Source: UBA8958 sp964571695 (lineage in GTDB: Bacteria; Desulfobacterota; Syntrophia; Syntrophales; UBA8958). From it: DNA of 64,000 nucleotides. Position 1 is the stretch's first letter. Every line of letters begins with the position of its first letter. The stretch covers positions 104,662-168,661 of the forward strand of contig CAZNDG010000003.1 in the NCBI GenBank assembly GCA_964571695.1. The letters run 5' to 3'. Under the pieces are notes generated by a model. It saw only the letters and a program-made list of their open reading frames with translations. It was not told the origin of the DNA and did not search any database. A program made the position numbers and the translations under genes. Positions 25,701 through 34,735 of the stretch are shown in pieces.

Positions 25701-26504
25701 ATGCCATTCAAATCACCTAAAGAAATTGCCGAGGCTGCCTGCTCGGCAGGTACTGCGAAGACACAACTGCCCTGGGACAAAATGCTGGTTCTCGGCATTC
25801 TGGCCGGCGCTTACATCGCTTTCGGTGCACAGCTTGCGGTGACAGCCGCCGCGGGCACTTGGGCAACGAATTCCCCGGGATTGCAGAAATTGATTTTCGG
25901 CGGCGTGTTCCCCGTAGGACTGATGCTGGTGGTCATTGCCGGTTCAGAACTTTTCACGGGAAACTGCGCTATACCGGTGCTTTCCTGTATGACCGGCAGG
26001 GCGAGGATCTCGGGATTGATGAAAAACTGGTTCTTCGTCTATATCGGGAACTTCATCGGCGCCTTAATTGTCGCATATTTTCTGGCGCACCAGAGCGGGT
26101 TGTTTTCAGGAACACCTTGGCATGAATACATCGGCAAAATCGCGAGCGCGAAATGTTCTCTGAGCTGGGAACAGGCATTCCTGAGAGGTGTAGGCTGTAA
26201 CTGGCTGGTCTGTCTTGCCGTATGGATGGCCATGAGCAGCGACAGCGTTATCGGAAAAGTATGGGCTATATGGTGGCCTATCATGGCCTTCGTCACGCTC
26301 GGTTACGAACACAGTGTGGCGAATATGTTCTTTATCCCCACGGGTATTTTTGAAGGCGCCACCTATGCCGGTACCGGTTTGAGCGTCACCTGGGCGGACT
26401 TTATTACCAATAATCTCATTCCCGTAACTCTCGGCAATATTCTGGGCGCTGCGGTCTTTGTTTCCGGAGCTTACTGGTATGTTTATATGAAAGATGCCAA
26501 ATAA
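25701..26504 (+). CDS. Formate/nitrite transporter (FNT) family channel
   Basis: 267 aa with about six membrane segments. GAYIAFGAQLAVT near residue 36 and GSELFTGNCAIPVLSCM near 80 are FNT signatures, with ANMFFIPTGIFEG near 205 in the second half. The pentameric family moves formate, nitrite or hydrosulfide across the inner membrane. ATG 25701 follows AAGGAAGGAAAG. Base composition is less GC-rich than in upstream genes. In a syntrophic or sulfate-reducing anaerobe formate is the likeliest substrate. Confidence 0.9.
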   Translation: MPFKSPKEIAEAACSAGTAKTQLPWDKMLVLGILAGAYIAFGAQLAVTAAAGTWATNSPGLQKLIFGGVFPVGLMLVVIAGSELFTGNCAIPVLSCMTGRARISGLMKNWFFVYIGNFIGALIVAYFLAHQSGLFSGTPWHEYIGKIASAKCSLSWEQAFLRGVGCNWLVCLAVWMAMSSDSVIGKVWAIWWPIMAFVTLGYEHSVANMFFIPTGIFEGATYAGTGLSVTWADFITNNLIPVTLGNILGAAVFVSGAYWYVYMKDAK

Positions 26505-26590
26505 TAAACAAAAAACCGAAGAAGACGAAGGCATCAAAAAAGAAGTTAAACTACGGAAAGGATGGACCAACTCATCATATCTTATCAATT

Positions 26591-27043
26591 TTACATTGTC
26601 TGCAATATATAGCTATAAAAGCCACGATGTAGCGGGCGAAAATCCTCTTGACCCGCAAACCCGAGTGACGCACATATAGGCCGGGGATTCCGGAAATATC
26701 CTCGCCACGTTCCATCCGATCCATGAGAAGCGTGAAAGATCACTCCCCTTAACCTTGTATTCCCATATCCGCTCTCAGGTAGCGCCCCTTGATCGCCTGA
26801 TCCCAAACGGCCCGTGCCTGGGAGCGCAGAGATAGGTTTGCGGATGGGCGTCTGCATCCGTAATCGGATCATCACCAAAGGGAAAAGACGAACCGGTTGC
26901 ACCCCCGCGGTATATAGCAATTCCTCGGGAACTAAGGGATGAAAGACGCCGATCATTTTGCTCCCCCTCTCCAGCCGTGTTTTGGACAGCACGGCGGCCT
27001 GGTCCATTATTACACTATCCATGTATTCAATAATATACGGCAT
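26591..27043 (-). pseudogene. Decayed 2-hydroxyacyl-CoA dehydratase/benzoyl-CoA reductase-type gene
   Basis: The N-terminal part reads KMIGVFHPLVPEELLYTAGVQPVRLFP, the typical start of HgdB/BcrC-type subunits. A later frame gives ARAVWDQAIKGRYL, and the original frame GVIFHASHGSD, again family-like, but they are in different frames with a stop between. The remnant is about 150 codons where family members have about 400, so it is frameshifted and truncated. A good GGGAGG site is still present before ATG 27043. It implies an ancestor with a radical dehydratase or aromatic ring reductase. Confidence 0.65.
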
Positions 27044-27235
27044 TCTTCATTTGCCTCCCCGGAATCGGGACAGGAGAAACGATCTTCGACGGCACTGCAA
27101 AATCACTGATATTTGCTTCACAAGCCTATGTAGTGTATAGTATATGGAAACCGGCATTGTCGAGGAGATCCCTCTTCAGGATAAAGGGAATCAGTACGAG
27201 CTATAGATAATCAACTTCAGTTGGGAGGCAGTTTC

Positions 27236-27904
27236 ATGGTCAGGGTCCTGCAGACCTGGGACGACGGCTTGGTCACGGACATCGGTCTGGTTAAGATCTG
27301 CCGCCGTCATGGGGCGAAAGCCACCTTCTGCCTCAATCCGGGGCTCCATCAGGACGACAGATCCTTCGGGTGGCGCCGCGGGGAACGGGACATTTGGCGG
27401 TTACGCCGGGGAGAGCTTTACGAAGTCTATGAAGGTTTCGAGATTTGCAGCCACTCCCTGACCCATCCCGATCTCACCTCCCTGTCACCGGAGGCTCTGG
27501 CCCGGGAGGTATGGGAGAGCAAGCGGCTCCTGGAAGAAATCTTCCGCCGGGGCATCCTGGGGTTCGCCTACCCTTTCAACGCCGCCGACGATAACGTCCG
27601 GGAGGCGGTGCGGGCAGCCGGCTACCGGTTTGCCAGGGGCGCACGGGAACAGGCGGAGGTCATTCCCTCCGGGAGTCCGTGGCGCCATGACTTCCGGGAA
27701 TTTTACCCCTCCTGTCATTTTCTCGCCCCCGATTTTTGGGAAAGATACGACCGGCAGCGCAACGAAAACGGCGTCTTTTTCTTCTGGGGGCACAGCTACG
27801 AACTGGATGGAGAGGACGGGTGGCGGGAGTTCGAGGACCGCGTCCGGGGGATTTCCCTCGATCCCCAGTCCCGGTGGTCCTTTCTTTACGAACTACTGCC
27901 CTGA
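27236..27904 (+). CDS. Polysaccharide deacetylase (NodB-like)
   Basis: 222 aa. TWDDG near residue 7 carries the paired aspartates and CSHSLTHPDLTS near 77 the two metal-ligand histidines. GFAYPFNAADDNVREAVRAAGY near 110 and FFFWGHSYELD near 178 complete the fold. No signal peptide, so possibly cytoplasmic. It removes acetyl groups from an amino sugar or a small molecule. ATG 27236 has GGGAGG at 7-nt spacing. Confidence 0.88.
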   Translation: MVRVLQTWDDGLVTDIGLVKICRRHGAKATFCLNPGLHQDDRSFGWRRGERDIWRLRRGELYEVYEGFEICSHSLTHPDLTSLSPEALAREVWESKRLLEEIFRRGILGFAYPFNAADDNVREAVRAAGYRFARGAREQAEVIPSGSPWRHDFREFYPSCHFLAPDFWERYDRQRNENGVFFFWGHSYELDGEDGWREFEDRVRGISLDPQSRWSFLYELLP

Positions 27905-28317
27905 GGTTCGGTCCGGCGGCGCCCGGAGATCGGGGGCGGATCGAGGCCGGCGGGGTGGCGCTTCGTTATCGCGGTGAGGACTTACCCGACCGTCCGTCCG
28001 GGGTTGCCTACGACGAAAAACATCCATTCGATCACCACGGTCATGGCGCCCCCCGCCTCTTTGTTGCCGGCGCTATCCGGTGGGAGGAGAATTCCTTCCG
28101 ATCCGGATAAGCAACCCACAGTAGCGACTTCCGAGTAACCATCATGACCGTTCCAGAAACAACAAAAGATGAAAATATCCGGACACTTGTGAACATTTTT
28201 ATATAAAATACGCTCCAATTGATTCTTTAAACGGGGCCGCCAACGACGCCTTGGGACGCGCTTGTGTAACTTCACCCCCCTTACCCCACGATAAGGCGTC
28301 TCAGGGGGTGCGTCCCC
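27905..28317. other. Convergent intergenic region
   Basis: About 410 bp between converging genes. It holds a diverged minus-strand TTTTCAT repeat at about 28153-28210, then AT-rich sequence, and a short AGGGGG-TGCG-TCCCCCT hairpin at about 28303-28319 at the end of the dipeptidase gene. No coding region recognised. Confidence 0.5.
28153..28210 (-). repeat. Copy of the TTTTCAT dispersed repeat
   Basis: On the minus strand AAAAATGTTCACAAGTGTCC is followed by GGATATTTTCATCTTTTGTT and a degenerate CATG end. Best match is the copy at 17784-17850. Confidence 0.55.
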
Positions 28318-29121
28318 CTATTCGATATCGAAATCGAAATAGGTGTCCGGGAAGGGCTCGTCCTTCAGGGTGAAGTGCCACCACTCCTTGTCGTAGAAGA
28401 CGAAACCGTATTTTTCCATGAGGGTCTTGAGGAGGGCGCGATGTATCCGCGACGTGGGGCCGAGGGTCCTGTTCAGTGTGTGCGCCCGGCTGTCGAAGCA
28501 GTCGAAACCGGTGCCCATGTCGATGCCGTTGTCGCCAAAGCGCTGTCCGTACGGGCGATAGCAGGCCCGGAGATTCTTGTGGGGCCGGTAGCTCTCCTGG
28601 GATTTGGCCGGCAGGGCGACGATGGTGAGATCCACGGTGCTGCCCCGGCTGTGGCCGGACTTCTCGGCAATGTAGCCGTCCCGGAAGAGATTGCGTTTGT
28701 CCACCGCGGGGTAGAATTCGGCCTTCGTCTTGGTGTCCTTGATGTCCGCGGCCCAGCGGACGAAATGGTTCACCGCCTTCTGGGGGCGGTAGCAGTCATA
28801 TATCTTGAGGCTCAGGCCGAAAGCGGTCAGCTCCGTCTGGACCTTACCCAGGGCCTGGGCCGCCGGACGGGTCAGGTAGCATTTGGGGGCGAGGTAGCCA
28901 TCGACCCTGGCGCCCACGAAATTATGGGCGGTATAATAACGGATGTCCATTAGCACTTCGGGAATTACCTCGCGAATCTCCGTGAACTCCAAGGGGATGC
29001 CTTTTTCAGCGCCGCCGGCGCTGCCCGCCGAAAGGAGGGACAACAGACACCAGCCGATGAGAAAAGCTTGCCACCGCCATGCCGAACCCTCCGCCGGTTT
29101 CGCCTTTATGGTTCCGACCAT
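28318..29121 (-). CDS. VanX-like D-alanyl-D-alanine dipeptidase, exported
   Basis: 267 aa. An N-terminal hydrophobic signal segment (about 15-35) is followed by the VanX/DdpX core. Zinc ligands lie in SGHSRGSTVDLT near residue 160 and EWWHFTLKDEPFPDTYFDF at the C-terminus; DMGTGFDCF precedes. The family hydrolyses D-Ala-D-Ala. With a signal peptide and no van genes nearby, wall-peptide recycling or nutrition is likelier than vancomycin resistance. ATG 29121 is 8 nt after AAAGGAGG (GTG 29127 is too close). Confidence 0.9.
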   Translation of the reverse strand: MVGTIKAKPAEGSAWRWQAFLIGWCLLSLLSAGSAGGAEKGIPLEFTEIREVIPEVLMDIRYYTAHNFVGARVDGYLAPKCYLTRPAAQALGKVQTELTAFGLSLKIYDCYRPQKAVNHFVRWAADIKDTKTKAEFYPAVDKRNLFRDGYIAEKSGHSRGSTVDLTIVALPAKSQESYRPHKNLRACYRPYGQRFGDNGIDMGTGFDCFDSRAHTLNRTLGPTSRIHRALLKTLMEKYGFVFYDKEWWHFTLKDEPFPDTYFDFDIE

Positions 29122-29148
29122 GTTCACCGCCTCCTTTAAAGTTTATAG

Positions 29149-29212
29149 AAGATGTCCGCAACTATTTAAATATATTCATCTATCGCTCTGCCCGGCCCGT
29201 CCATGACGGTTA
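29149..29212 (+). repeat. Copy of the TTTTCAT dispersed repeat
   Basis: GAAGATGTCCGCAACTATTT followed by AAATATATTCATCTATCGC and CCCGTCCATGACGGTTAA. Matches the copy at 17784 block by block. Lies just upstream of the dipeptidase start. Confidence 0.55.
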
Positions 29213-29325
29213 ATCCGCCCTGCTGGCTTCTGACTGGTTCCGGCCTTCCCCGGTCAGGGAAATTACGCCCCGTGGCGCGTCGCCGCGCCCCTCGGTACCT
29301 GCCGGCGATAAATTGCACAGCTCGG

Positions 29326-29440
29326 ACCGGATGGCAAGACTTTTCCACCGGTATTTTTCTCTCCCCGGCCGTTGACATTTCCCGGCGACACCCTAACTTA
29401 CCTATGTGTTCGCCACCGTCGGCGAAGCCTCTCCTCGCCG
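29326..29440. other. Unexplained structured region: three successive hairpins
   Basis: ACCGGATGG...CCACCGGT (29326-29352), GGCGACAC...GTGTTCGCC (29384-29414) and CGGCGA...TCGCCG (29420-29440) lie in a gene-free stretch of about 470 bp between the dipeptidase and the msrAB fusion. Long open frames cross it but look like non-coding translation. It could be a 5' leader of msrAB or a small RNA on either strand. I do not recognise a riboswitch class. Confidence 0.35.
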
Positions 29441-29592
29441 GCTGTTTTAAAATGGCGACCCACGCCCCCTTAAGCACCTTATCAGGCGGTAACTGGCGTG
29501 AAGTCACCCCGAAGAGGCATGAATTGCACATGATGATATGCCGGCGCGGCGTAACCGGGACGGCAGCGAAAGGAGAAGGGAAACGAACGAGA

Positions 29593-30987
29593 ATGAAGAG
29601 GATTATTCTTTGGACATCGATCATGATTGCCGTCCTGACGGGCGGCTGCCGGGGCGTCGGCGGCGACAGCGGCGATGGACGGGATCGACGGGAGGCGACG
29701 AGCATTATGGAAAAGGAAAATTCACGGCTCAAGACCGCCGTCTTTGCCGGCGGCTGCTTCTGGTGCACCGAGGCGGATTTCGCCAAGGAGACCGGGGTGT
29801 TGAAGGTGATTCCCGGTTACACCGGGGGAACGAAGAAAAATCCTACCTATGAGGAAGTCTGCGGGGGGAGGACGGGACACGTGGAGGCCGTTCAAATCCA
29901 TTACGATCCGGAGCGGACCACATATGAAAAACTGCTGGCGGTCTTCTGGCGCCATATCGACCCCACCGATCCCGGCGGGCAGTTCGTTGACCGGGGCTCC
30001 CAGTACCGCGGCGTCGCCTTCTATGCCGACGAGGAGCAGCGCCGGGCCGCCGAACGCTCCCGGGAGGAGTTGAACCGTTCCGGCCGTTTCCCCCGGCCGG
30101 TGGTTACGGAGATCCTTCTGGCCGGTCCCTTTTACCCCGCGGAGAATTATCACCAGGATTACGCCCGCCGGAATCCGTTGCGCTATGGGCATTACCGCCG
30201 GGGCTCGGGCCGGGATCTCTTCCTGAAGAAGGCCTGGGAAGATGAGGGGCCGGGGAGCGCCGGTTCCTGCCCCCTGCAGGGACGGAGTGCGGCCGGAATT
30301 CCCCCGGCGGACTCCGGACTGCCGGTCCGGGAGGAAAAGGAGAAATCGCCAAGGCCGCCCGAAAACGGACGCGCGGTGTTGAATTCCGGCGGATTGTCCG
30401 CCCCTGGCGGAAGCGAGTCAGGACTACGGGCGGATACCGGTGCGGCGATCGGCGGGGTCCGCCCGTCGGCAGTGAAGGGTGACGGCAGATCAGTCCCGGA
30501 AGAGAAAAAAGCGGACACGAACGGAACTCCGCAGATCCGGAGAGAAAAATATGTCAAGCCCGACCGGGCGGCCCTGAAGCGGCGCCTCACCCCGCTCCAA
30601 TTCGCCGTGACGCAGGAGGAGGGGACGGAGCCCCCTTTCCGGAACGAATATTGGGACAACAAGCGGGAGGGGATCTATGTGGACGTTGTCACCGGGGAGC
30701 CTCTCTTCAGCTCTCGGGACAAATACGATTCCGGCACCGGCTGGCCGTCCTTTACCCGGCCTTTGGAGGGGGCGGATTTAGTGGAGCGAATCGACCGCCG
30801 TCTCCTCATGAGCCGCACCGAGGTCCGGAGCCGCCGGGGGGATTCCCACCTGGGCCATGTCTTCCCCGATGGGCCGCCCCCCACGGGACGGCGCTACTGC
30901 ATGAATTCCGCCGCCCTCCGGTTCATCCCCAAGGATGACCTGGAGCGGGAAGGCTACGGGCAATACCGCCGCCTCTTTTCACCTTGA
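29593..30987 (+). CDS. msrAB: MsrA-MsrB fusion lipoprotein (methionine sulfoxide reductase)
   Basis: 464 aa. A lipoprotein-type signal (ILWTSIMIAVLTGGC) is followed by an MsrA domain (about 45-225) with catalytic GGCFWCTEADF. A Gly/Ser/Pro/Arg-rich linker of about 100 aa follows, then an MsrB domain (about 320-460) with YDSGTGWPSFT and catalytic RYCMNSAALRF. The MsrB zinc CxxC pairs are absent (VTGEPLF where CxxC is usual). Both enantiomers of methionine sulfoxide would be repaired at the cell envelope. The frame is open upstream to 29203, but the lipobox decides for ATG 29593. Confidence 0.9.
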   Translation: MKRIILWTSIMIAVLTGGCRGVGGDSGDGRDRREATSIMEKENSRLKTAVFAGGCFWCTEADFAKETGVLKVIPGYTGGTKKNPTYEEVCGGRTGHVEAVQIHYDPERTTYEKLLAVFWRHIDPTDPGGQFVDRGSQYRGVAFYADEEQRRAAERSREELNRSGRFPRPVVTEILLAGPFYPAENYHQDYARRNPLRYGHYRRGSGRDLFLKKAWEDEGPGSAGSCPLQGRSAAGIPPADSGLPVREEKEKSPRPPENGRAVLNSGGLSAPGGSESGLRADTGAAIGGVRPSAVKGDGRSVPEEKKADTNGTPQIRREKYVKPDRAALKRRLTPLQFAVTQEEGTEPPFRNEYWDNKREGIYVDVVTGEPLFSSRDKYDSGTGWPSFTRPLEGADLVERIDRRLLMSRTEVRSRRGDSHLGHVFPDGPPPTGRRYCMNSAALRFIPKDDLEREGYGQYRRLFSP

Positions 30988-31118
30988 CCGTTCCGGGTAT
31001 CTCCGATGTCTCCCGATAAAAGACGCTCGGTGGGGCCTCTAATTTACAAGATATCGCGGTGGAAAAGGCGCATCTCGGAGCTATTTCTTCAATGTAGGGC
31101 TTGCCGGTGAGCTTGCCG

Positions 31119-32120
31119 CTACTTGAGGCGGGCGACGACAATGCCGGCGCGATTTTCCCGCTCCTGGAGGCAGGCGGCGAGGGTCTCTGGGGAGGTGATG
31201 ACCCGCCCCGCCTCGGAGGAGGCGTGGAGGAGATGGAGGCGGCCGGCTTCCCGGATCGCAATACCGGCATGGGCGACGTCGAGACCTTCCTCATGGGTGG
31301 CGATGGCGAGGATGTCCCCCGGGGCGATCCTGTCTTCCCAGACGGCGATTTCCTCCTTGGGGAGAACATGACGGGGAAGGGCGGAGAGCCGTGACTCTAT
31401 TTCCCGCACCTCGCTGTACACAGTCTCGTCCCGGAGGGACTGGTAATGTTCCCGGTGTTTCGTCATGAAATCGATGCCCTTGGGGGTGGGACAACCGCCC
31501 AGCGCGGCGGTTATGTCCCGGAGCAACCCCTTGCGAGCATTGTCCGCCACCCAGTCGGAGAAGTAGTGGAGACGGGAGGGGTAGCCGGCGATGATCCCAT
31601 CTCGGTACCGGAGGGTCCGGAGCAGGGCGGTAAAGGCGGCGGCGATTGCTCCGGGGGAACGGTCGGGAGACGGGAAAAAGTCGCGCCGGTCGTACCAGTC
31701 TGATGAGGAGATCACGATCGGGGTGCCGGGATGTCCTTGGCGGGGCGAGGGGATGTCTCTTTCCGCCCCGGGCCTGTCATCCTTTGCGGTGCCTTCGCCG
31801 TGAAACGCCTGTTGGCGGCGGTCCTTCGCCTGATCGTTCACGATGATCCGACGGGCGAGGAGGGCCAGGGCACAGCAGGACTCCACGAGGGTGAAACAGT
31901 CGAAGGCCCGGAGATTGACCACCAGGGCCTCGGGACCGGGGGCCTCCAGGGTGTGGGCGGCATAGGGGGCGCCGAGAAAATAGCGTCCGGCCCGGAGGAC
32001 GAGATCCCCGGTTGTCGTGGTTTCCGGCTGTGGTCGCATCCATGCTGACGTTAGAAATTCCGTCAGTATTTCATGGTCTTTTGGTTCGATCATAACGGCT
32101 TTGCCGATAACATCTTCCAT
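31119..32120 (-). CDS. DUF1460 (NlpC/P60-like amidase) protein
   Basis: About 333 aa. NLRAFDCFTLVESCCALALL near residue 68 holds the presumed nucleophile Cys, and LAIATHEEGLDVAHAGIAIRE near 265 the histidine, matching DUF1460 (an NlpC/P60-type fold linked to N-acetylmuramoyl-L-alanine amidase activity). An insertion of about 45 residues, rich in Arg, Gly and Asp, lies at about 95-140. The start is probably ATG 32120. No signal peptide is clear. It fits the surrounding set of wall-active enzymes. Confidence 0.8.
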   Translation of the reverse strand: MEDVIGKAVMIEPKDHEILTEFLTSAWMRPQPETTTTGDLVLRAGRYFLGAPYAAHTLEAPGPEALVVNLRAFDCFTLVESCCALALLARRIIVNDQAKDRRQQAFHGEGTAKDDRPGAERDIPSPRQGHPGTPIVISSSDWYDRRDFFPSPDRSPGAIAAAFTALLRTLRYRDGIIAGYPSRLHYFSDWVADNARKGLLRDITAALGGCPTPKGIDFMTKHREHYQSLRDETVYSEVREIESRLSALPRHVLPKEEIAVWEDRIAPGDILAIATHEEGLDVAHAGIAIREAGRLHLLHASSEAGRVITSPETLAACLQERENRAGIVVARLK

Positions 32121-32302
32121 CCTGAGTGTTCCCCCGCAAATAAACCGGGCTCCCGGGATGGCGCCCCGGCAGGTTCCCGGCCATGTGAACGTTGTCAGAC
32201 TTGACCTCGATGACCCTCTAAAAAAGCAGCCAATCGCTGTCCACCGCAACGGGAGGAGTGGCTACTCATTTTTTAATCAAATGCAGTTAATTGATCTACC
32301 CT

Positions 32303-33535
32303 TCACGCCTCCTCTTCCGTCTGCTCCAGGACCGCCGGGATGAAGGCCAGGAGATCCGCCACGATGCCGAGGTGAGCGACCTGGAAGATCGCGGCGTTCT
32401 CGTCCCGGTTCACGGCGACGATGCAGCGGGATTCCCGCATCCCCGCCAGATGGGGCATGGCCCCGGAGATGCCGCAGGCGATGTAGAGGGGCGGCGCCAC
32501 GGTACGGCCCGTCAGGCCGATCTGCCGCCGGTATTCCATCCAGCCCCGGTCGCAGACGGCCCGGGAGCACCCCACCGCCGCCTTGGGGAAGAGCCCCGCC
32601 AGGCGATCGATCAGCTCCAGATTTTCGGCGCCGCCGATCCCTTGGCCGGTGGCGATGATGACCTCCGCCGTGGAAAAATCATAAGCCGCCTCCCCGGCGG
32701 GAAGCTTTCCCAATGGCCGGCAGCGTACGTCGGGGATAGCGGGGGCAGCGTAGAAGGCGGTCCGGGACGGAGCGAATGAGGAAGGGGTTGCCGGAGGGGT
32801 GCGAACGGTCGTATCGCGCGAAGAAGAGAAAGAAAGGTTCGTGCCTCGGGCACCGGAACCGGTTTCGCCGCGGGTATCCCCGGCGGCGCCAACTTTAACC
32901 TTTGTGTCATCTGGCGGTGTCTCACGGGAAACGACGTCGGCAGTTTCTGCCTCGCCGGGAATCGCTCCGCTGGCCCTCACCCAGGAGGCAACTTTTTTTA
33001 CAGGCCCGTTGACAACAGCCGCCTCGGGGAGCACCGTCAGGACGACGGGCCACCTTTCCGGGCGCACTTCCTGCTGCCACTGCCCCTTCAGGATGGAGCG
33101 CCGGAAGAGAAAAGCGCCATCTTCTTCCTCCCGGCGGAAGCCCTCGACGGCGCCGATCAGGGCTGCCTCCAGCAGGATCGCCAGCCCCGGCCCGTAATCC
33201 CAGCCCCGGGAGGTATGGGGGAGGCAGAGGAAGCGGGGCGAGAGCTCCCGGCACAGGGGCGCCAGTGCCTCCTTCCATGCCTCGGCGCTGTAAGCGGCTA
33301 AGCTTTCGCCAGATATAAGGATCATGTCTGCCCCGCCGGTCTGTTCCAAAAGAGCAAAGATATTCGAATCGTTATTGTCAAGCTTGCCCCCGGTGTCCCT
33401 TTGGCCGGGGATGATGACCCGCAGGCCTTCACCCGTGGCGTCCGCGAGGCGGCGGGCAAAGGAAATCGTCTTGACGCTGGCGGGAGTCAGCCCGGTGGGC
33501 GATGCTTCGGCAATGATGGCGATGCCGGCACTCAT
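32303..33535 (-). CDS. etfA: Electron transfer flavoprotein, alpha subunit
   Basis: 410 aa. The C-terminal FAD domain is clear: GQGIGGAENLELIDRLAGLF, GCSRAVCDRGWM, QIGLTGRTVAPPLYIACGISGA and VAVNRDENAAIFQVAHLGIVAD. The N-terminal half is more diverged. A low-complexity insertion of about 75 residues (Thr, Ser, Gly, Pro, Arg-rich, about 215-290) joins the domains. Its ATG overlaps the etfB stop as ATGA. It shuttles electrons between acyl-CoA dehydrogenase-type enzymes and a membrane or ferredoxin acceptor; no dehydrogenase gene is adjacent. Confidence 0.9.
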   Translation of the reverse strand: MSAGIAIIAEASPTGLTPASVKTISFARRLADATGEGLRVIIPGQRDTGGKLDNNDSNIFALLEQTGGADMILISGESLAAYSAEAWKEALAPLCRELSPRFLCLPHTSRGWDYGPGLAILLEAALIGAVEGFRREEEDGAFLFRRSILKGQWQQEVRPERWPVVLTVLPEAAVVNGPVKKVASWVRASGAIPGEAETADVVSRETPPDDTKVKVGAAGDTRGETGSGARGTNLSFSSSRDTTVRTPPATPSSFAPSRTAFYAAPAIPDVRCRPLGKLPAGEAAYDFSTAEVIIATGQGIGGAENLELIDRLAGLFPKAAVGCSRAVCDRGWMEYRRQIGLTGRTVAPPLYIACGISGAMPHLAGMRESRCIVAVNRDENAAIFQVAHLGIVADLLAFIPAVLEQTEEEA

Positions 33536-34512
33536 GCGTTCAGAAACCCCCTTGCACGGCAGAAGTCCAGAAACTGCCGGGCCTGCTCCGGAAGCGGTCC
33601 GGTGAGGAATACACATTGGGAGGAACTTCCCCGGCGGCGGCAACTGACTATCCGCTCCCGTGGGACGGGCCGCAAGCCGGCGGCCGCCACGATCGCGATT
33701 TCCTGAGTCCGGGCCCGCAGGACATGGGAGAGGGCCGGATAGCGGGGTCGGTTGATTCCCGACTGGATCGTGAGCAGGGCGGGGAGGGCGATTTCATAGG
33801 CCGACCTTTCCCCGCCGTCCTCCTCCCGCTCTACATAGACCGGACCATGCGGGGAGAGAAGACGTAAGCTGATGACGGCGGTGGCGCAGGGGAGCCCCAG
33901 GAGCTCCGCAAGCAGTTGCCCCGTCTGGCCGGCCATGCCGTCTTCCGCCATGACGCCGGCAAGGATCAGGTCATAGGATTTATCCCGCAGATAGGCAGCG
34001 ATAATGGCGGCGGTTTCATAGGGCGTCAGGGCGGAAGGGGGGAAGGACGAACCGGGGCGGGTCGGTTTGGAGTCCGATCGCGCATGAGGAGACCCCGGCT
34101 CTCCCGAGGACATCGGTCTTGGCTCTTGAGAATGCGTCGCTCCCGCCTCTCCCGATGATGGTGGTCCCGAACCACCTGCCGCCGCCGGCGTCACCTGGAG
34201 GAGGACGGCCCGGTCCGCGCCCATCTCCAGTGCCCGGCGCAGGACCCGGCGACAGCGGTCCGGCCCCACCGCGAGGGCGTCTATCTTTGCCTCGGGAAAT
34301 TGTTCCCTAATCCGCAGCGCCTCCTCGAGGGCGTGTTCGTCGTAGGGATTCATCCGGTAGCAGTAGTCGGCAAAAGACGGTGCGGGGAAGTTCCGCGGCC
34401 CCTCTTTGGCGGTCGGGGCGTCATTCCCCCAGACGCTGCCGCCCGGACCACCCGAACCTTCCGAAACCGCCTCCGGCGCCAAAATCTGTTTGATGCAGAC
34501 CAGGATGTTCAT
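33532..34512 (-). CDS. etfB: Electron transfer flavoprotein, beta subunit
   Basis: 326 aa, longer than the usual 250-260. MNILVCIKQIL start, RMNPYDEHALEEALRI, LRRALEMGADRAVLLQ and LTPYETAAIIAAYLRDKSYDLILAG match EtfB. The excess length is a Ser/Gly/Pro-rich insertion of about 60 residues between the last two blocks, containing two diverged tandem units beginning SSGE. AMP/flavin-domain interplay with EtfA is presumably kept. No strong Shine-Dalgarno; start 34512 or 34527. Confidence 0.9.
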   Translation of the reverse strand: MNILVCIKQILAPEAVSEGSGGPGGSVWGNDAPTAKEGPRNFPAPSFADYCYRMNPYDEHALEEALRIREQFPEAKIDALAVGPDRCRRVLRRALEMGADRAVLLQVTPAAAGGSGPPSSGEAGATHSQEPRPMSSGEPGSPHARSDSKPTRPGSSFPPSALTPYETAAIIAAYLRDKSYDLILAGVMAEDGMAGQTGQLLAELLGLPCATAVISLRLLSPHGPVYVEREEDGGERSAYEIALPALLTIQSGINRPRYPALSHVLRARTQEIAIVAAAGLRPVPRERIVSCRRRGSSSQCVFLTGPLPEQARQFLDFCRARGFLNA

Positions 34513-34735
34513 GCTTTTACTACCCATTTTTTCACCGTGCCACCGTCTGTTTCAAGACAAGGGCGGTGGCTTGGAGCTGTTTCCGGCTAATAGCCGCATT
34601 TTGGGAGCATCCGCTTGGGCGATGTCGCACATCAGCTTCTATATTTTCCCTGACCGTCCAGTAGATTTAGGCGCTGTTCCTGACCTCGCCACAGCTCGTT
34701 CCCACCATTCATGGGGGTTGCGAACCTGTCCTTGC

